Shown here one piece after another: positions 62,073 through 64,000 of a stretch of DNA of 64,000 bases. The notes beneath the pieces were generated by a model. That model was not told where the DNA came from. It ran no database searches and was given only the letters and a program-made list of their open reading frames with translations. This DNA is from Flavobacterium flevense. GTDB lineage: Bacteria; Bacteroidota; Bacteroidia; Flavobacteriales; Flavobacteriaceae. Location of the stretch: the NCBI RefSeq assembly GCF_900142775.1, contig NZ_FRCC01000005.1, positions 62,001-126,000 on the forward strand, in the 5' to 3' direction. Positions within the stretch are counted from its first letter, which is position 1. Each line of letters opens with the position of its first letter. A program made the position numbers and the translations under genes.

Positions 62073-63758
62073 TTACCAGAACTTCACGTACAAAGCAGCG
62101 ATAATTAATAAGGTAATAATGATTAATACTGTAGTTTGTGGTTTTACTTTAAACATTTCAGTATCTAATTCGAATGCTTTAGGATTCACTTTTGGTCCTC
62201 CAAAACTGATTCCAATCATTAACAACATTGTAAAGAAGAATGATAATCCCATACAAATATGGAACGGAATTTCGAAACCACCTTTACCATTTGGCCAGGC
62301 TGTGTATAATAATGTTTCGTTTCCAAACATTGCCGGAGCGTATTCGTTAAATAAAACAGATAATAAGAAACCTGCAATTACACCCACAATAGCAGCTGTA
62401 CCAGTTGTTCTTTTCCAAAACATCCCTAGGAAGAACATTGCAAAAACTCCGGGGCTGATAAATCCGGTATATTTCTGGATATAAGTAAATCCTCCTACTC
62501 CACCAATACCTAAAACATCATTCCAAGTAAACATTACTGCAAGAACCATTGAAGCAAAAACAGCATAACGACCAATATTTACCTGAGCTCTGTCTGAAGC
62601 TTCTCTTTGAATGTATTTTTTATGAACGTCTAAAGTATAAATAGTAGAAATACTATTCACTTTACCTGCTAACGAAGCTACAATTGCAGCAGTCAATGCC
62701 GCTACGGATAATCCTTTTAAACCTGTTGGTAAGAAAGTCAACATCGCTGAATAAGCTCCGTCTTTTCCACCTACTAATTGTGGTAAATGTCCTCCTTCAT
62801 ATAAAACATAAGCAGCAATACCAGGCAACATTACAATTACAGGCATTAATAATTTTAATAATCCTGCAAATAAAATTCCTGTACGTGCTGTTTGTAAATC
62901 GGCTCCCAAAGCTCTTTGAGTGATGTACTGATTACATCCCCAATAGTTCAGGTTGATAATCCAGATACCTGCTAAATAAGATAATATTCCAGGGAAAGTA
63001 AGGTATTTATCAATCTCTAACTGAGTAGAATTAGCATCCGGTCTTGGAATAATCATTTTGAAATGTTCCGGTGCTTTTTCCATCAAGACATTAAATCCGG
63101 CAATAGCGTCTTTACCTACTCCAAAATATTCTCCTACTGTAGTCAACGCAATATAAGAAGTTACTAAACCTCCAATAATTAATACTGCCACCTGAATAAC
63201 ATCCGTATAAGCCACTACTTTCATACCTCCAAGAGAGATAATCAAAGCAAAAATTGCTAATCCTAACATAATAACATGAAGGTATTCTCCTCCGGCTAAT
63301 CCGTTAATAGCAACCGCTCCTAAGTATAAAATAGAAGTTAAGTTTACAAAAACATACAAAAACAACCAAAAAACAGCCATAATTAACGCTGTAGTTTCAT
63401 TATATCTGGTTTTTAAGAATTGCGGCATCGTGTAAATCTTGTTTTTAAGATAAACAGGAATAAACCATATTGCAATAATAATCAACGCAATTGCAGCAAC
63501 CCACTCGTAAGCGGCAACAGCAATCCCTAAGAAGAAACCTTCTCCACTCATTCCGATAAACTGTTCAGCTGAAATGTTTGAAGCAATTAACGATGCACCA
63601 ATAGCCCACCATGTTAAAGTTCCTTCGGCTAAGAAATACGCCTTAGCATCGTGTTCGTTTTTTTCGCGTTTACGATAGATAATATATCCGTAAATTGAGA
63701 CTACTAAAAAGTAGACGATAAATACTGCATAATCTGCAAATTCGAGACTTGAGCTCAT
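62073..63758 (-). CDS. Sodium/solute symporter (SSS family)
   Basis: 561 residues with about 14 membrane helices in the SSS pattern of the sugar/sodium type. N-terminal FADYAVFIVYFLVVSIYGYI is followed by the family's TWWAIGASLIASNISAEQFIGMSGEGF region (core SLIASNISAEQFIGMSG) and, in the middle, ALGADLQTARTGILFAGLLKLLMP. Probably carries a monosaccharide or oligosaccharide released by the PUL across the inner membrane; specificity cannot be read. Transcribed in the same direction as the regulator, 340 bases upstream. Confidence 0.9.
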   Translation of the reverse strand: MSSSLEFADYAVFIVYFLVVSIYGYIIYRKREKNEHDAKAYFLAEGTLTWWAIGASLIASNISAEQFIGMSGEGFFLGIAVAAYEWVAAIALIIIAIWFIPVYLKNKIYTMPQFLKTRYNETTALIMAVFWLFLYVFVNLTSILYLGAVAINGLAGGEYLHVIMLGLAIFALIISLGGMKVVAYTDVIQVAVLIIGGLVTSYIALTTVGEYFGVGKDAIAGFNVLMEKAPEHFKMIIPRPDANSTQLEIDKYLTFPGILSYLAGIWIINLNYWGCNQYITQRALGADLQTARTGILFAGLLKLLMPVIVMLPGIAAYVLYEGGHLPQLVGGKDGAYSAMLTFLPTGLKGLSVAALTAAIVASLAGKVNSISTIYTLDVHKKYIQREASDRAQVNIGRYAVFASMVLAVMFTWNDVLGIGGVGGFTYIQKYTGFISPGVFAMFFLGMFWKRTTGTAAIVGVIAGFLLSVLFNEYAPAMFGNETLLYTAWPNGKGGFEIPFHICMGLSFFFTMLLMIGISFGGPKVNPKAFELDTEMFKVKPQTTVLIIITLLIIAALYVKFW

Positions 63759-64000
63759 AAGAAATTTGTTTTTAGTTGGTTAATGATTGTTATAGAATAT
63801 TATTTTTTTATACCGTTAATTTATATGCACTTTAAAGTTTTCCCTTTTTAAGAAAAACACAAACTATAACTTTTAATACTTTAGAATTTCGTTAAAATTC
63901 CCAGTATTAAATAGCACATACATTTTATTAAGAACATTTTTTTACGAAAAACGAAATCCAAAAGTAAAATAAAAAAACTTATTAACCTCATTTTTTTAAA

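Noticed and set aside
1..64000. CRISPR arrays, tRNA or rRNA genes, intact insertion sequences, prophage genes
   Set aside because: Looked for and none recognised; the repeats seen are too short, too few or palindromic and intergenic.

Overview
The window is about 64 kb of an AT-rich Bacteroidota chromosome, most like Flavobacterium or a close relative. Evidence: SusC/SusD pairs, a hybrid two-component regulator, A-rich leader sequences in place of Shine-Dalgarno sites, promoters of the flavobacterial TTTG-N19-TAnnTTTG type, and a Bacteroidota-type small SRP RNA. No species can be named from the sequence alone.

Layout. 1-9 kb is mostly housekeeping: the end of a HAD phosphatase, a GNAT acetyltransferase, GMP reductase, MiaE, GlyA, fumarylacetoacetase, a small transaldolase, an SDR, the SRP RNA and a glutaminyl cyclase. 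9-18 kb is an ECF-sigma/FecR anti-sigma/SusC/SusD locus whose only enzymes are two phosphodiesterase-type lipoproteins or exported proteins (GDPD and a calcineurin-like phosphoesterase). 18-23 kb holds an iron-siderophore type TonB receptor, an OsmC protein, a META lipoprotein, an aldo/keto reductase and MsrB. 23-34 kb is an L-rhamnose module (GntR/LacI-type regulator, RhaT, fused aldolase-dehydrogenase, RhaM, RhaI, kinase) followed on the same strand by LutABC, so rhamnose can be taken to lactate and then pyruvate. 34-64 kb is a large polysaccharide utilization locus: an MG2-like exported protein, PL22-like oligogalacturonate lyase, GH28, tandem-domain GH43, GH27, two GH2, GH30, SusD, SusC, a surface lipoprotein, a 1353-residue hybrid two-component regulator and a sodium/solute symporter. 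The enzyme mix suggests pectic rhamnogalacturonan or rhamnose-containing arabinogalactan as substrate, which would explain the neighbouring rhamnose genes.

What stands out: (1) a conserved operator-promoter block upstream of both the lipoprotein-SusC-SusD-GH30 operon and one GH2 gene, with the same 21-bp spacing, probably the site of the hybrid regulator; (2) a candidate antisense small RNA with a strong terminator lying exactly at the susC start in the ECF-sigma locus; (3) two gene-tail fossils in the PUL, one from a GH2 gene and one from a GH30 gene, showing an older, larger or rearranged gene array; (4) several families of palindromic intergenic repeats. Many short terminators and a few promoters are annotated from hairpins and -7/-33 motifs seen by eye; none has been tested computationally.
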